A stretch of 37,377 nt of DNA from the NCBI RefSeq assembly GCF_003287975.1, contig NZ_QMKQ01000033.1, positions 1-37,377 of the forward strand. Reading direction: 5' to 3'. Position numbers and translations under genes: made by a program. The DNA is from Arthrobacter sp. AQ5-05. GTDB lineage: Bacteria; Actinomycetota; Actinomycetes; Actinomycetales; Micrococcaceae. Below the pieces are notes generated by a model. The model was not told the DNA's origin. It ran no database searches and was given only the letters and a program-made list of their open reading frames with translations. Each line of letters opens with the position of its first letter. Position 1 is the stretch's first letter. Below, in pieces: positions 1 to 7,729 of this stretch.

Positions 1-127
1 GCCCCGAACGGCCGGTCAAAACCGTTGCCGCCAGCGGTCAATGGCATTGCCGCCCATGGTCAGCGAGACTGCCGCCAGTGGTCACTTTCGGTTGCCGCCA
101 GTGGGCAGTTTCAAACTGCCGTTGACA
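1..127. mobile_element. Terminal repeat array of an IS21-type element (right end, partial)
   Basis: Four copies of a 14-bp unit close to GCCGCCAGYGGTCA lie at 27-40, 49-62, 71-84 and 94-107 with a 22-23 bp period, and the array stops at GTTGACA (121-127). Multiple sub-terminal repeats and a terminal CA are what IS21-family ends look like, because they bind the IstA transposase. No istA/istB reading frame is inside the window, so the body of the element would lie to the left. The integrase reading frame resumes directly after 127, which supports 127 as the element boundary. Family assignment is from memory of the end structure only. Confidence 0.55.
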
Positions 128-456
128 GCCGGTCCATTCCCACACGCCGCCAGGCCAGTAGCCTGCTCACCGACCCGGCACTACAAATTTTCAAGGGATC
201 CGGCATGCATTGCGTTTATAACCAATCAACGGCACTCTGTGCGCGTGACAACGACGGTCCGTCGTTGGGCGAGTGTCGACGCGGGTGCTCGAATATCGCC
301 AGGACCGATGAGGACATCGAAGACCTCACAGTGTTCGTCGCCGACCTGACGGCCGATGTTCTCGCACCGCCGATACGCTACCAACGCGGACAACAAGTCG
401 CTGAAGCCGTCACCAGATCGATTCAGCAACACGAGAGGAGTCGCACCGATGACTGA
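128..456 (+). pseudogene. C-terminal remnant of a Tn554-type site-specific integrase
   Basis: Only about 108 codons remain, open from the end of the IS21-type repeat array to a TGA at 454-456. The residues beginning MHCVYNQSTALC and continuing through CSNIARTDEDI resemble the Cys-containing C-terminal tail (pattern CV[YF]-x-ALC ... CANIARTD) of the tyrosine recombinases found as a pair in Tn554-like actinobacterial transposons. The catalytic domain, with its R-H-R-Y residues, is absent, so the fragment cannot recombine DNA. It overlaps the start of the next gene by 8 nt, the coupling expected when integrase and small accessory protein form one operon. The cause of truncation is most simply the IS21-type insertion upstream. 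Confidence 0.6.
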
Positions 457-841
457 AAACACCAACGAGGTCCGCGCTGCACTCCAGCGGGCCGCCGACG
501 ACCTCATCGAGGGGCGTGTGCCCGGGCCGCTGACCGGGGTTCGCCTCGTTGAAGTGGCGGGCGTCAAGCGTCACCGCCTAACCCACGACAATCCCGACGT
601 CAACGCCAGCTTTCAGGAACGGGCCCGTGCACTCAATCGAACCAAGCCTGAAGTCGATCTGCTTCGGGCGCGGCTGGCAAAGGAATCCGAACGCAATCAT
701 CGCCTCAGCACGGAAGTCAAGGAGCTAGGCCAGCGCGTCAAAAACTACGCGACAGCTCTTCTCACAGTCGTGGACGAGCGGGACAAGCTCCGGGAAGTTT
801 TGAACGAGCTGCAAGGTGTCGTGAAGCTACCCAAACGATGA
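449..841 (+). CDS. Small HTH/coiled-coil protein of a Tn554-type transposon (DUF6262/TnpC-like)
   Basis: The 130-residue product has an N-terminal region (about 1-45) that could form a helix-turn-helix and a long charged helix from about 58 to 122 (LLRARLAKESERN... ELGQRVKN... ERDKLREVLNEL) with heptad spacing typical of a coiled coil. The ATG at 449 is preferred over the upstream in-frame start because GAGAGGAG lies 8 nt before it and it overlaps the stop of the integrase remnant. Proteins of this size and shape follow the paired integrases of Tn554-like elements, where the third protein (TnpC/DUF6262-like) influences insertion orientation or frequency. Since the integrase next to it is broken, this gene is probably an intact orphan. 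Function is inferred from context. Confidence 0.5.
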   Translation: MTENTNEVRAALQRAADDLIEGRVPGPLTGVRLVEVAGVKRHRLTHDNPDVNASFQERARALNRTKPEVDLLRARLAKESERNHRLSTEVKELGQRVKNYATALLTVVDERDKLREVLNELQGVVKLPKR

Positions 842-926
842 GGATTCCTCCGACCACCTCCATTCTGACGCATACAATCCGGGCGCATCATCGTCTGCAA
901 TCGTCCTCCCACAATTGCTTCACTCA

Positions 927-1082
927 TTAATGACGCACTTCTGCTCCGCGATATTGATCGTCCCGTATGAGGAACGTGATCCGGGCTTCGGCGAATAGCG
1001 TCGGCTGTTCGACCACGGAAAGGTGTCCACCTGCAGACATGACAGTGAAGCGTTCGACGGTGAGGTGGTGATCGCTTTTCAT
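927..1082 (-). pseudogene. C-terminal fragment of an alpha/beta hydrolase
   Basis: On the minus strand about 51 codons end at TAA (927-929). The peptide reads ERFTVMSAGGHLSVVEQ followed by PTLFAEARITFLIRD. This matches the C-terminal end of alpha/beta-fold hydrolases, where the catalytic histidine sits in GGH, followed by xExPxxFAxxxxxFL. The strand carrying the nucleophile and the acid is missing, so this is a decayed fragment rather than an enzyme. The rest of 842-1170 holds nothing else I can assign. An independent small gene starting at 1082 cannot be formally excluded. Confidence 0.4.
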
Positions 1083-1170
1083 GCCCCTTGGTTCATGGTC
1101 CTCGAGTGGAGTTTAGGCACGGGCACCGTTTGCCCTTGGACCGATCAGGGTTGCCGCCGTGCCGGTTATC

Positions 1171-2325
1171 TCACAGGGTGCGTGGGCCGCTATTGCCGTC
1201 GTCAACTGCGGCGGGAAGCGGCGCAGAGGAAGTATTTTCCACCTTCGGCTTGGTCCTCCACGGTCGCTGGCTATGGAACTCCAGGAGCTGGGCACCCAGA
1301 CCAAAGAACACCATCGCAAACCACACCACGATATTGAGCCACGGGATGTGCAAGGCGATGATCAGGATCAGGCCACCGATGAACGATTTCAGTACAGGAG
1401 GCTGATTACCGCGGAGCAACAGCCGCCCAATATAGAAGGCTCCATAGACGAACGTCGCGAGCGTGAGCGCAATCCAGACAAGAAGGCCAGTGAGTGCCAG
1501 GGGTGCGCCGATGATCGTTACCAGGAGGACCAGCAGTGCAACGGGAACGGCGAGGGCTGCCAGGAACCCGACCAGCAGCGCCTTCCAAGGTGAGGGTATG
1601 AGGTGATTGGTTACTCTCGAGAGCCAACGAGGGAAGAGAAGGCCAGCGAATAGGGTCACGAGGCTCAGTGCGACCAGAGCGTAGAGCAAACCCAGGGACC
1701 AGGAGACGAATGAAGCGCCAGGTGAGGGGTCCTGGCTTGTTTTTTGCGGCGGAGCGACGCGCTCCACGGCACCGTCGACCGATCCCTGCGCGATTTGCGC
1801 TTCGGTGTCGCTGTAGTAGGTGGCGTTTCCGCCGACAGTTCCGTCGATGCTGAGCCGATCGACGCTGGCCATCAGATCCCTTCCGACGTTGCCGGAGATC
1901 TTGAGGTCGCCGGCGGCCCCAACCAGGTCATTGCCGAGCTTTCCGGTTTTGGTGACGTTGATGCTGCCGGCGAAGATTGTTGCGCTGCGTGAGACGTCGC
2001 CGCTGATCGTGACGTTCTGCCCGGCGAGGCGTACGTTGCCGTCCACGGTGCCTGTGATGGTGATCGTCTGCGCCGCTGCGATCACGTCTCCGGTGATGTT
2101 GCCGCTGATGGTGACGGACTGCCCAGAGGCATATACGTCCCCGTCGACAGTATCCGAGACGTCGATGGATAGATCGCTGTAGAAGTGGGGGCCTTCGCTA
2201 TCGTTCGTTGCCGATGGGGTAGGCGCCGGAGCGGCGACAGTGGCGGTGGAGCCTGCGAACAAGACCAGGAAGCCGATCAGCAGGACGGCCCCGATAGACC
2301 GGTAGATGCGTGAGAATACGTTCAT
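1171..2325 (-). CDS. Exported bactofilin-like repeat protein with C-terminal membrane helices
   Basis: The 384-residue product starts with a signal peptide or anchor (VLLIGFLVLFAGSTATVAA, about 13-31). A region of short beta repeats follows at about 50-175 (VDGDVYASGQSVTISGNI, GDVIAAAQTITITGTV, DGNVRLAGQNVTISGDV). This is the right-handed beta-helix pattern of bactofilins (polymer-forming cytoskeletal family). After a Pro/Ser linker come about four hydrophobic helices (roughly 205-345) and a polar tail. The ATG at 2323-2325 follows GGAAGGA at good spacing. Canonical bactofilins are cytosolic; a signal peptide plus membrane domain suggests this one polymerises or scaffolds outside the membrane. 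It is transcribed away from its neighbours as a single gene. Family is fairly sure; role unknown. Confidence 0.7.
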   Translation of the reverse strand: MNVFSRIYRSIGAVLLIGFLVLFAGSTATVAAPAPTPSATNDSEGPHFYSDLSIDVSDTVDGDVYASGQSVTISGNITGDVIAAAQTITITGTVDGNVRLAGQNVTISGDVSRSATIFAGSINVTKTGKLGNDLVGAAGDLKISGNVGRDLMASVDRLSIDGTVGGNATYYSDTEAQIAQGSVDGAVERVAPPQKTSQDPSPGASFVSWSLGLLYALVALSLVTLFAGLLFPRWLSRVTNHLIPSPWKALLVGFLAALAVPVALLVLLVTIIGAPLALTGLLVWIALTLATFVYGAFYIGRLLLRGNQPPVLKSFIGGLILIIALHIPWLNIVVWFAMVFFGLGAQLLEFHSQRPWRTKPKVENTSSAPLPAAVDDGNSGPRTL

Positions 2326-2939
2326 TTTGGTATCCTTCCAAGCCTGGATGACACGTCTGCGAGGTGCCGGCCGGACGAACGCCACGCGATGGAAATGTGT
2401 ATGCCAGTAGGACCGACCCGGCTTCAGCCTATCCGGAGGTATTGACACAAGGCTACGGGTGGCTGTGTTCTTTTTGCCCGCCAAGTGCGGCACGTTGCTC
2501 GGACGGGTGACTGCCCTAGGTTGAGGGCCTTCGTTGGTGGAAGTGATTCATGGCAGATCCGTCGGTGTGGGTGGCTGAGGGATTAGCCGGTGTCCCAAGA
2601 GGGTCGACAGCCGGTGCCGCTGGGCTCGAAACCGAGGTTCTAGGCTTTGTGCTGAAGACGTTCCGGAGAGGAACCTTGACCGGACGTTCCACCCTTTCGT
2701 GGAGAATGTCTTGGCCATCCGTTGGAACTGTACGGCTCGTTTCAGATGAACGAGAATCGAATCAAGCGATACGACTCAACATGATCCGGTGGAGTCGTTG
2801 GGCATTTCAGCATCTCAAGTACCAATTCCAGCTATGCGAATGCAAATAGGTGGCTACAGGGAATGAATCGCTAATGCCATGCTTCAGAGGTACAGTGAAG
2901 ACACTTTGAGCAAGGTTTTCAGTCATGAAGGGAGAGCTC
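2326..2939. other. Intergenic region between divergent genes
   Basis: About 600 bp separate the bactofilin-like gene (leftward) from the HAAS-like gene (rightward). The reading frames in it have no recognisable protein character, biased composition or ribosome binding site. One short inverted repeat, GTTCC-GGAGA-GGAAC, is at 2660-2674. Promoters for both flanking genes should lie here, but I cannot place convincing -35/-10 boxes. Nothing else is evident. Confidence 0.4.
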
Positions 2940-3491
2940 GTGAGCGATAGCCCGCGCACCCTAGATACCTCCCGACGCTCGCTACGTGAGCGCTGGCGGA
3001 TGTCCGTTTATCTAGCCCGCTTCGACTGGCACCTCGAAGGATTCCTGCAAATCAAGGAACGTAAGACTGCTATCAGTTCACTGCGCAAAGAACTCCTTGC
3101 AGACCCGCGAGACATCGGTGTTAAGCTCCATGCCCTTGGCCCGCCCGCTGCCCTCGCAGCGCGTAGGGCTAGAGAAGGGACGCTTCGTCCCTTGTGGTCC
3201 ATCGGGATCATCGCTGCCGGCGTGGTCCTCTTTGTTTACTGGGGCCTCTTGTTGTCCTTTGCCGCCGGCATGCTTGCTGCGGTCAAGAACAGTGGGATTG
3301 CCGAGGCACACGCAACGTACTTGTTCGTCGATGTCTCGGCGTCCTCAAGCGCAGATGGGATCAGCATCGGATGGACCAGCCAAGGGGCGTGGCTCATCGT
3401 CTCGGCAGTCATCATTATTGGCGCCTTCCTCGTGGGAGCAAGACTCTGGCGACTCGCCAGCTCCATGCCACGCAAGGGCACTAGCGCATAG
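2940..3491 (+). CDS. Membrane protein with HAAS-like N-terminal domain
   Basis: The 183-residue protein has a cytoplasmic helical N-terminus (about 1-85) whose pattern (YLARFDWHLEGF, ISSLRKEL, LHALGPPAALAARRA) resembles the HAAS domain of small membrane proteins that are usually controlled by PadR regulators. Two hydrophobic segments follow (about 92-118 and 150-172). The GTG at 2940 is preferred over the in-frame ATG at 2925 because AGGGAGAG sits about 5 nt before it. It lies 16 nt upstream of the next small gene, so the two are probably one operon. No PadR gene is seen nearby. The domain match is by eye and could be wrong; the membrane location is secure. Confidence 0.5.
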   Translation: MSDSPRTLDTSRRSLRERWRMSVYLARFDWHLEGFLQIKERKTAISSLRKELLADPRDIGVKLHALGPPAALAARRAREGTLRPLWSIGIIAAGVVLFVYWGLLLSFAAGMLAAVKNSGIAEAHATYLFVDVSASSSADGISIGWTSQGAWLIVSAVIIIGAFLVGARLWRLASSMPRKGTSA

Positions 3492-3507
3492 ACAATGAGG
3501 GAGAAAA

Positions 3508-3741
3508 ATGACACAGGATTCGAACAGCATGGATAGCCGCAGCCGGAAAGTGTTTGGGAAGTGGGGTGCCGGATTCGCCGTTGGACTCGCAGTCGGAACC
3601 ATGTTGGGGATCGCGACGGGCAACATCGGTGTCGGTATAGCGCTCGGTGGTGGGATCGGTGTGGCGATGGCCGAGGCCTTCGCAGAAGATGACAAGCGCC
3701 GAAGGAAGCGTAGTACTGCCCTCAAGGACTTAGGCGGTTAA
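3508..3741 (+). CDS. Glycine-zipper mini-protein
   Basis: The 77-residue product has one hydrophobic stretch (about 20-58) dense in small residues with G-x-x-x-G spacing (GAGFAVGLAVGTMLGIATG, then GVGIALGGGIGVAMAEAF). It is bounded by basic residues at the N-terminus and by DDKRRRKR at the C-terminus. Such glycine zippers form hairpins or oligomers in membranes. GAGGGAGA lies 5-6 nt before the ATG, and the gene follows the HAAS-like membrane protein by 16 nt, so they are probably co-expressed. It shares its architecture with the mini-protein at 4263, suggesting distant paralogy. No enzymatic function is suggested. Confidence 0.6.
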   Translation: MTQDSNSMDSRSRKVFGKWGAGFAVGLAVGTMLGIATGNIGVGIALGGGIGVAMAEAFAEDDKRRRKRSTALKDLGG

Positions 3742-4237
3742 CGGGTACGTTCCCCTGGGCTCCCCGGCATCGTGCTAATTAGTCTGTTGGTCGTGCTCAT
3801 CATCTACCTACACGCCGTCGGCCGATCGCGTCCTGCGGCGTGCGTCCCGTTGCGTCGAGTAGGCTGCCTGCGAATTGAGAGTTCCGGCGATAACCGGAAC
3901 CACGGCTTTTTGTTTATCCATTTACAGGATCGTGGACACTCCCAGACAAACCACGTGAGCTTTCATTGCCCTCCCACGTTGCCTGTCCTGCAAATGCGTA
4001 TCCCTGGAAATCCTGGAGACCATGCCGTGTCCGGGGAGATGACCGGGACTGGCTTTGGTGGCAGTTCGCCGGCTTGACCTCTCAGCCCGAACGCGAATTC
4101 CATCATTGATCGGGACACCCAACCCGCCGGCTCCATCTCCAACAATGCCCTGTGTCAAAGGACGACACTGAAGATTAAAAACCACAGCACATGATTTTCG
4201 GTAAAGACCAACAATAGGCTTCATCTATCGCGAAGCG
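3742..4237. other. Intergenic region, no supported gene
   Basis: About 500 bp without a convincing gene. A hydrophobic stretch beginning VLISLLVVLIIYLHAVGR can be read from a GTG near 3769, but it runs into polar nonsense and lacks a ribosome binding site. It could be the tail of a lost membrane protein. A terminator-like hairpin lies inside (listed separately). Confidence 0.35.
3881..3912 (+). terminator. Possible Rho-independent terminator
   Basis: GTTCCGG (3881-3887) and CCGGAAC (3894-3900) form a perfect 7-bp stem around a CGATAA loop. CACGG and a run of five T follow (3906-3910). It lies about 140 nt beyond the glycine-zipper gene and would end that operon. The CACGG spacer between stem and T-run weakens the call. 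Confidence 0.4.
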
Positions 4238-4254
4238 CATACCCCAGGGGTATG
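4238..4254. promoter_or_regulatory. Perfect CsoR/CstR-type operator palindrome
   Basis: CATACCCCAGGGGTATG is a perfect 17-bp palindrome ending 8 nt before the ATG of the small gene at 4263. Operators of the CsoR family (copper sensor CsoR/RicR, persulfide sensor CstR) are G-tract palindromes of the form TACCCC-N-GGGGTA, which this matches. Its right half (AGGGG) is also the only Shine-Dalgarno-like sequence in front of the gene, so a bound repressor would cover the ribosome-binding region of the DNA. No csoR gene is in the window, so the regulator would act from elsewhere. Confidence 0.5.
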
Positions 4255-4262
4255 GTCGGTTC

Positions 4263-4448
4263 ATGACCAATGCGGAAGAAAAAAAGCAAGCAAGCCGCCG
4301 AAGCTTAATGGAATCTCTGCCCGGCATTGGGCTCACGGTGGGCGCAGGGTTCGGGCTTGTCTTTGCCGGCGCTCCAGGTCTGGCCGTAGGCGCGGGGCTG
4401 GGCCTAGTGGCGGGATCGATCGTGTGGATGTGGTACCGGGAGTCATGA
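4263..4448 (+). CDS. Glycine-zipper mini-protein behind a CsoR-type operator
   Basis: The 61-residue product has a basic N-terminus (EEKKQASRRS) and one membrane hairpin or helix (about 20-56) with repeated small residues (GIGLTVGAGFGLVFAGAPG, then GAGLGLVAGSIVWMW). It resembles AtpI-like or glycine-zipper small membrane proteins. The ATG at 4263 is the only sensible start; the nearest Shine-Dalgarno-like sequence is AGGGG in the palindrome at 4246-4250, 12 nt away, which is long. No Cys or His metal-binding motif is visible, so if it is metal-regulated it is not an obvious metallochaperone. The gene stands alone; about 220 bp of featureless DNA follow before the Tn402-type end. Confidence 0.55.
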   Translation: MTNAEEKKQASRRSLMESLPGIGLTVGAGFGLVFAGAPGLAVGAGLGLVAGSIVWMWYRES

Positions 4449-4672
4449 CTGTGGCGAGGGATGTTTTTTGTGTTTCATCCGTCGGGTTTGGAACTCGTGC
4501 GCACCGGTTCCAAGAATGATCCATATGGTCACTGCCCTGCCACTGAGGCTCCTTTTCATCGGAATTTAGGTGAGTTTTCCCAGAAAACCCGACAATGACG
4601 CCATGAAAAGGAAAGCTGGGTCCGGATCTGACCGGATACTGAAGTTAGTTTCCCTTGCCCGATGGGCAGATA

Positions 4673-4721
4673 TGTAATTTTCAGAAGTCGCCTGCACTAA
4701 ATGTCAGAAGTCTTCTGCTCT
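4673..4721 (+). mobile_element. Terminal inverted repeat of a Tn402/Tn5053-family transposon
   Basis: From 4673 the sequence TGTAATTTTCAGAAGTCG is followed by CCTGCAC, and a second TCAGAAG unit begins at 4704, exactly 23 bp after the first at 4681. This copies the layout of the Tn402 family end known from class 1 integrons (TGTCGTTTTCAGAAGACGGCTGCAC, then TCAGAAG 23 bp on), where the repeats bind the TniA transposase. The orientation places the element to the right of 4673. No tniA, tniB or tniQ is present and I could not find the opposite end, so the transposon is a solo end or badly eroded. The remaining DNA from 4449 to 4881 holds no gene I can support. Confidence 0.6.
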
Positions 4722-4881
4722 GCGATTGCGTGTCCGGTAGGGGAACACTCTGCGGAACGTGAGGCGCGCAACTGCCCAGTGATGCTTGGACTATGAGCAA
4801 GCACTGACTAGGGCACTGCTGTAGTGATTCGCTGTTTGCTATCCGACTTTCGCCATTGCGTTACCGGATGTTCCCCCGACG

Positions 4882-5558
4882 GTGAGGGAGTTGCTCGCAG
4901 AACTGTTCCTAGCGGCATTGGCCGTCGCGCTGTTGACCGCGCTGCGATCGTGGAGGCAAGTCGGTTTCCGTGCACTTCCCGTCGCCTGGGTCGCAATCGT
5001 CAATATCTCCCGAATGCGCTTCGAGGAATTCGTCCTCTTCCTGGCCCTAGCCTGCATCATAGGTTTCGTTGAAGAGGTCTTCTTCCGCGGCCTGATCTTG
5101 CAGGCGCTCGCTCCGATGGGACTCTGGAGGGCCGCCATTCTCTCATCCATCGTGTTCGCGCGATGCACCTGCTGAACCTCCTGTACGGGGTGGACCTCAT
5201 CGCAACCTTGCTTCAAGTGGCCTATGCCACGGCAATGGGGTTCGGGTTCGCGGTAGTGACCCTGCGGACAGGTGTTCTGTGGCCGCTGATCGTGATCCAC
5301 GCGCTGATCGACCTCGCAGGTTTCGTCACTTCCGAGGAAACGGTCACGACGAGCGTGAGATCCACGGACATCGTGATCTATCTGGTTTACATCGTTGTCT
5401 TTACGGCCTACGGAGTCTTCATGATGCGATCAATCACCCGGCGGTCGGCGCAGCGCCCGCTTAATGCACAACCCGCTCAGGCAACCGATGATCCCATCAG
5501 CGGCCACACGAGTCGCGTGTCAGGGACCGCTGACGAACCGACCCCGTCTTCCTGTTGA
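4882..5558 (+). pseudogene. Frameshifted CPBP intramembrane metalloprotease
   Basis: Two overlapping frames together make one CPBP (Abi/CAAX protease-type) protein. The first (4882-5175) carries motif 1, FVEEVFFRG. The second (5163-5558) carries MHLLN, the histidine of motif 2, and HALID, motif 3. The break is at about 5155-5165, where TTCGCGCGATGCAC replaces what should read through F-x-x-x-H; a small deletion explains it. The N-terminus also looks short, since the family usually has 60-100 more residues before motif 1. The gene converges with the DUF3267 zincin, with only 3 bp between the two stop codons. Programmed frameshifting is possible but no slippery sequence is visible, so a pseudogene or a sequencing error is likelier. 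Confidence 0.65.
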
Positions 5559-5561
5559 CGG

Positions 5562-6146
5562 CTATCGCGAGTCAAGAGGCACGAAAACGAGCACCTTGTT
5601 CCCGTCATCCTGGACCAACGCATCGGAGGGTTGCCGCGACACCACGTACACCTCGACGAGGTCTCCCGCGGATCCTGCGAAATTCAGGGCCAGCAAGATG
5701 TAAGTGGTCAACAGAAAATCCTGCGGGAGGGTGAGCAAGGCCGCGAGCAGCACGAGTCCCCAGATGACGGCGGGCGCGATGGCGATAATCACGGCGCTGC
5801 GCCGGGTCAGATAGGCCCGGCTTCCCGTCGTCAGAAAAGGGAACCGCAGTGCGTAGGACGGCTTCACCTTGGTTAATGCCTGCAACACGACCCCATGGGT
5901 CGCTTCGTGTGCCGCCATGTAGATGAGGCAAGCGGCCAGGGTCACCGGAATAGTGAGAATGGGGCTCCAGCTGCTCCGCAGAGGAAGACCAAGTAGGAGC
6001 GCAACTCCCACGGCAACGAGAACAACCACCCCGAAAATAATCTGGACAGCGACAGTGAACTTCTTGTCCTTGAGATCGACCGTCCGATACTCACGGTACG
6101 CGTCGGGAAGCACAGCGGGGTCTCGTGGCCAGCTCTGATAGCCCAT
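5562..6146 (-). CDS. DUF3267 membrane zincin metalloprotease
   Basis: The 194-residue protein has four hydrophobic segments (about 32-54, 64-80, 115-135 and 140-158). In the second is the zinc-protease motif HEATHG (residues 80-85), with the two His as zinc ligands and Glu81 as catalytic base. This is the hallmark of DUF3267 (putative zincin peptidases of the membrane). GAGGAGACGAT precedes the ATG at 6144-6146. Substrate is unknown; relatives resemble site-2-type proteases that trim membrane proteins. Its tail-to-tail neighbour is the broken CPBP protease, so two different membrane-metalloprotease families sit side by side. Family confident, biological role not. Confidence 0.75.
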   Translation of the reverse strand: MGYQSWPRDPAVLPDAYREYRTVDLKDKKFTVAVQIIFGVVVLVAVGVALLLGLPLRSSWSPILTIPVTLAACLIYMAAHEATHGVVLQALTKVKPSYALRFPFLTTGSRAYLTRRSAVIIAIAPAVIWGLVLLAALLTLPQDFLLTTYILLALNFAGSAGDLVEVYVVSRQPSDALVQDDGNKVLVFVPLDSR

Positions 6147-6182
6147 ATCGTCTCCTCATCGGTGCCCTCAGCGGGTTCAAGG

Positions 6183-6371
6183 CTAGTCAGTGCCCGACCG
6201 ATCCTCGTTTGCGGATGCGGGCGCTCCTCCGAGCAGGGCAAGAACGAGGGTCAGTTCGAACACGCCGAGCCGAAGTAGACGCTTTGCAGCCAAGAGTATC
6301 CGATGGATGGCAAGCTCGATGAAGTTCCAGAGCATTCCGAAACCCAATCGGGCCACGTAGGCTGTTGGCAT
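6183..6371 (-). pseudogene. Truncated paralogue of the membrane protein at 12667
   Basis: The 62-residue reading frame (GFGMLWNFIELAIHRILLAA, then LGVFELTLVLALLGG) aligns by eye with the C-terminal third of the four-helix membrane protein encoded at 12667-13107 (GFSMIIWILVETIMIRG, then TGVVELILVLALLG). The N-terminal helices are missing because the frame starts where the acyltransferase pseudogene begins on the other strand; the two ATG codons overlap in CATG at 6369-6372. I therefore read it as a fragment left by a rearrangement rather than a gene. Confidence 0.45.
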
Positions 6372-7649
6372 GCGGTCATCAACAGGGTGGCTCCCCGCGG
6401 TCGATGAAGCGAACCTGGTGCTTGACCATGTTGGTCAGGTCAATGTGTTCCTCATCGCCGGCCTCGTGGCGCCGGGCGGCTTCGTCAGGTTCGGGGCGGT
6501 CCTGACTTAGCTGCTCTCCGCGCAGGCCTTCAGGATCGTATTGCGGCGATTCCATCGTTGCACCGCGTCCCAGTCGCGCTCGATCGCCGGCATCGCTGGG
6601 GCGAAACGGTCCCTGACCTCAACCACCACATCCGGATCGTTGACCCCGTCGACGGAGTCCGCGGGCTGGAGCGACTCTGCGGGCACTCATGACCGAACCT
6701 ATATCCCTGTACCGCCCTCCCTGGGAGCTCCTCGTCGTGCCGGGGGCGAGTGCAGGGCGGGTAGGGATCGTGCTGCGCATCCACCACGCGATCGCCGATG
6801 GAATGGCCGCCGTCGCAATCGTGCAGCAGCTATTCGAACGGGCCGAGGCGGATTCCCCTCCTGCACTCCCCCTGGCCGAAGCGTTGGTGCCTGCCGTCTC
6901 GGTCCACCGCGAGGCGCATCCGCTGCGCGCCCTCGGGAGAATAAGCTTCGGCCTACGTCGCATCCTCATGACCGTCACCAGCAGAGGGGTCGGGGCCACG
7001 ATGCTGCTGGGTGACCGGGGCACGCGTCGGGGGGGGTCGCCTTCGCAGATGTGGATCTCGGCGCGCTTGAGACTCGAATGCGGCCGATCGGGGCAACGGT
7101 AAATGATGCCCTCCTCGCGTCCGCTGCCGCCGGGTATGTGGCAGCACTGTCGGCCGCCGGGGAGCGACTCCCGGCCGAGTTGCCCGTCTCTATCCCAGTT
7201 GCCCTCCGGCGGCGCGGTACTTCGGGCAACCAGGTCGGTGTAATGCTCGTGCGGCTCCCCCTCGGCGTGCCGGAGCCCGACACCCGTCTTCGCCTCATTG
7301 CGTCGCGGACCCGGATGGAGAAGGAACGCGCACGTGAGCAGGGCACGCTTGAGTTCATGCGCGGCCCCCGGGGAGCATGGACTTCATGGCCCATCAACAA
7401 CGTGTCGTGGCGGGCTTCATCACCAATGTGCCCGGCCCGTCGGACATGCTCAGTCTCGCGGGGGCACCGATTGTAGCGATCTGGCCGGTTGGGGTGCTCG
7501 CTGGCAACGTTCGGTTGGGTGTCGCGGCGGTGTCCTACGCCGGCAGGCTTCATTGCAGCATCCATTTTGACGAAGCGACCGTACCAGGTACCGCGTTTGC
7601 CCACGCGATGCGTGAAGAGCTGACCCGATTGGCAGGCAACCCGCTGTAG
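6370..7649 (+). pseudogene. Decayed WS/DGAT (wax ester synthase / diacylglycerol acyltransferase)
   Basis: Fragments in successive frames add up to a WS/DGAT of normal length (about 425 residues). The N-terminus (6370-6510) reads LPAVDEANLVLDHVGQVNVF; the next part includes DLNHHIRIVDPVDG; 6689 onward carries the catalytic motif HHAIADG (the HHxxxDG of condensation-type acyltransferases) at about 6781; the last part (7377-7649) has the family's C-terminal FITNVPGPSDMLSLAGAPI. Shifts occur at about 6510, at 6689, at a run of eight G (7029-7036) and at about 7375. Intact enzymes esterify fatty acyl-CoA with alcohols or diacylglycerol. At least four breaks make it non-functional. Confidence 0.75.
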
Positions 7650-7729
7650 AGCAGTTGAGTGAGCTAGTCTTCTGGGACCTGGTCATCGTGGGGATGTACG
7701 ACGTGACCGGACCAACTAAGGAGATAAAA

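Noticed and set aside
2550-2849. Open frame of 99 codons between the bactofilin-like and HAAS-like genes
   Set aside because: No ribosome binding site, no recognisable pattern and irregular composition; kept as intergenic.
3769-4077. Short hydrophobic frame VLISLLVVLIIYLHAVGR ...
   Set aside because: Becomes polar nonsense after about 25 residues and lacks an initiation signal; at most a remnant.
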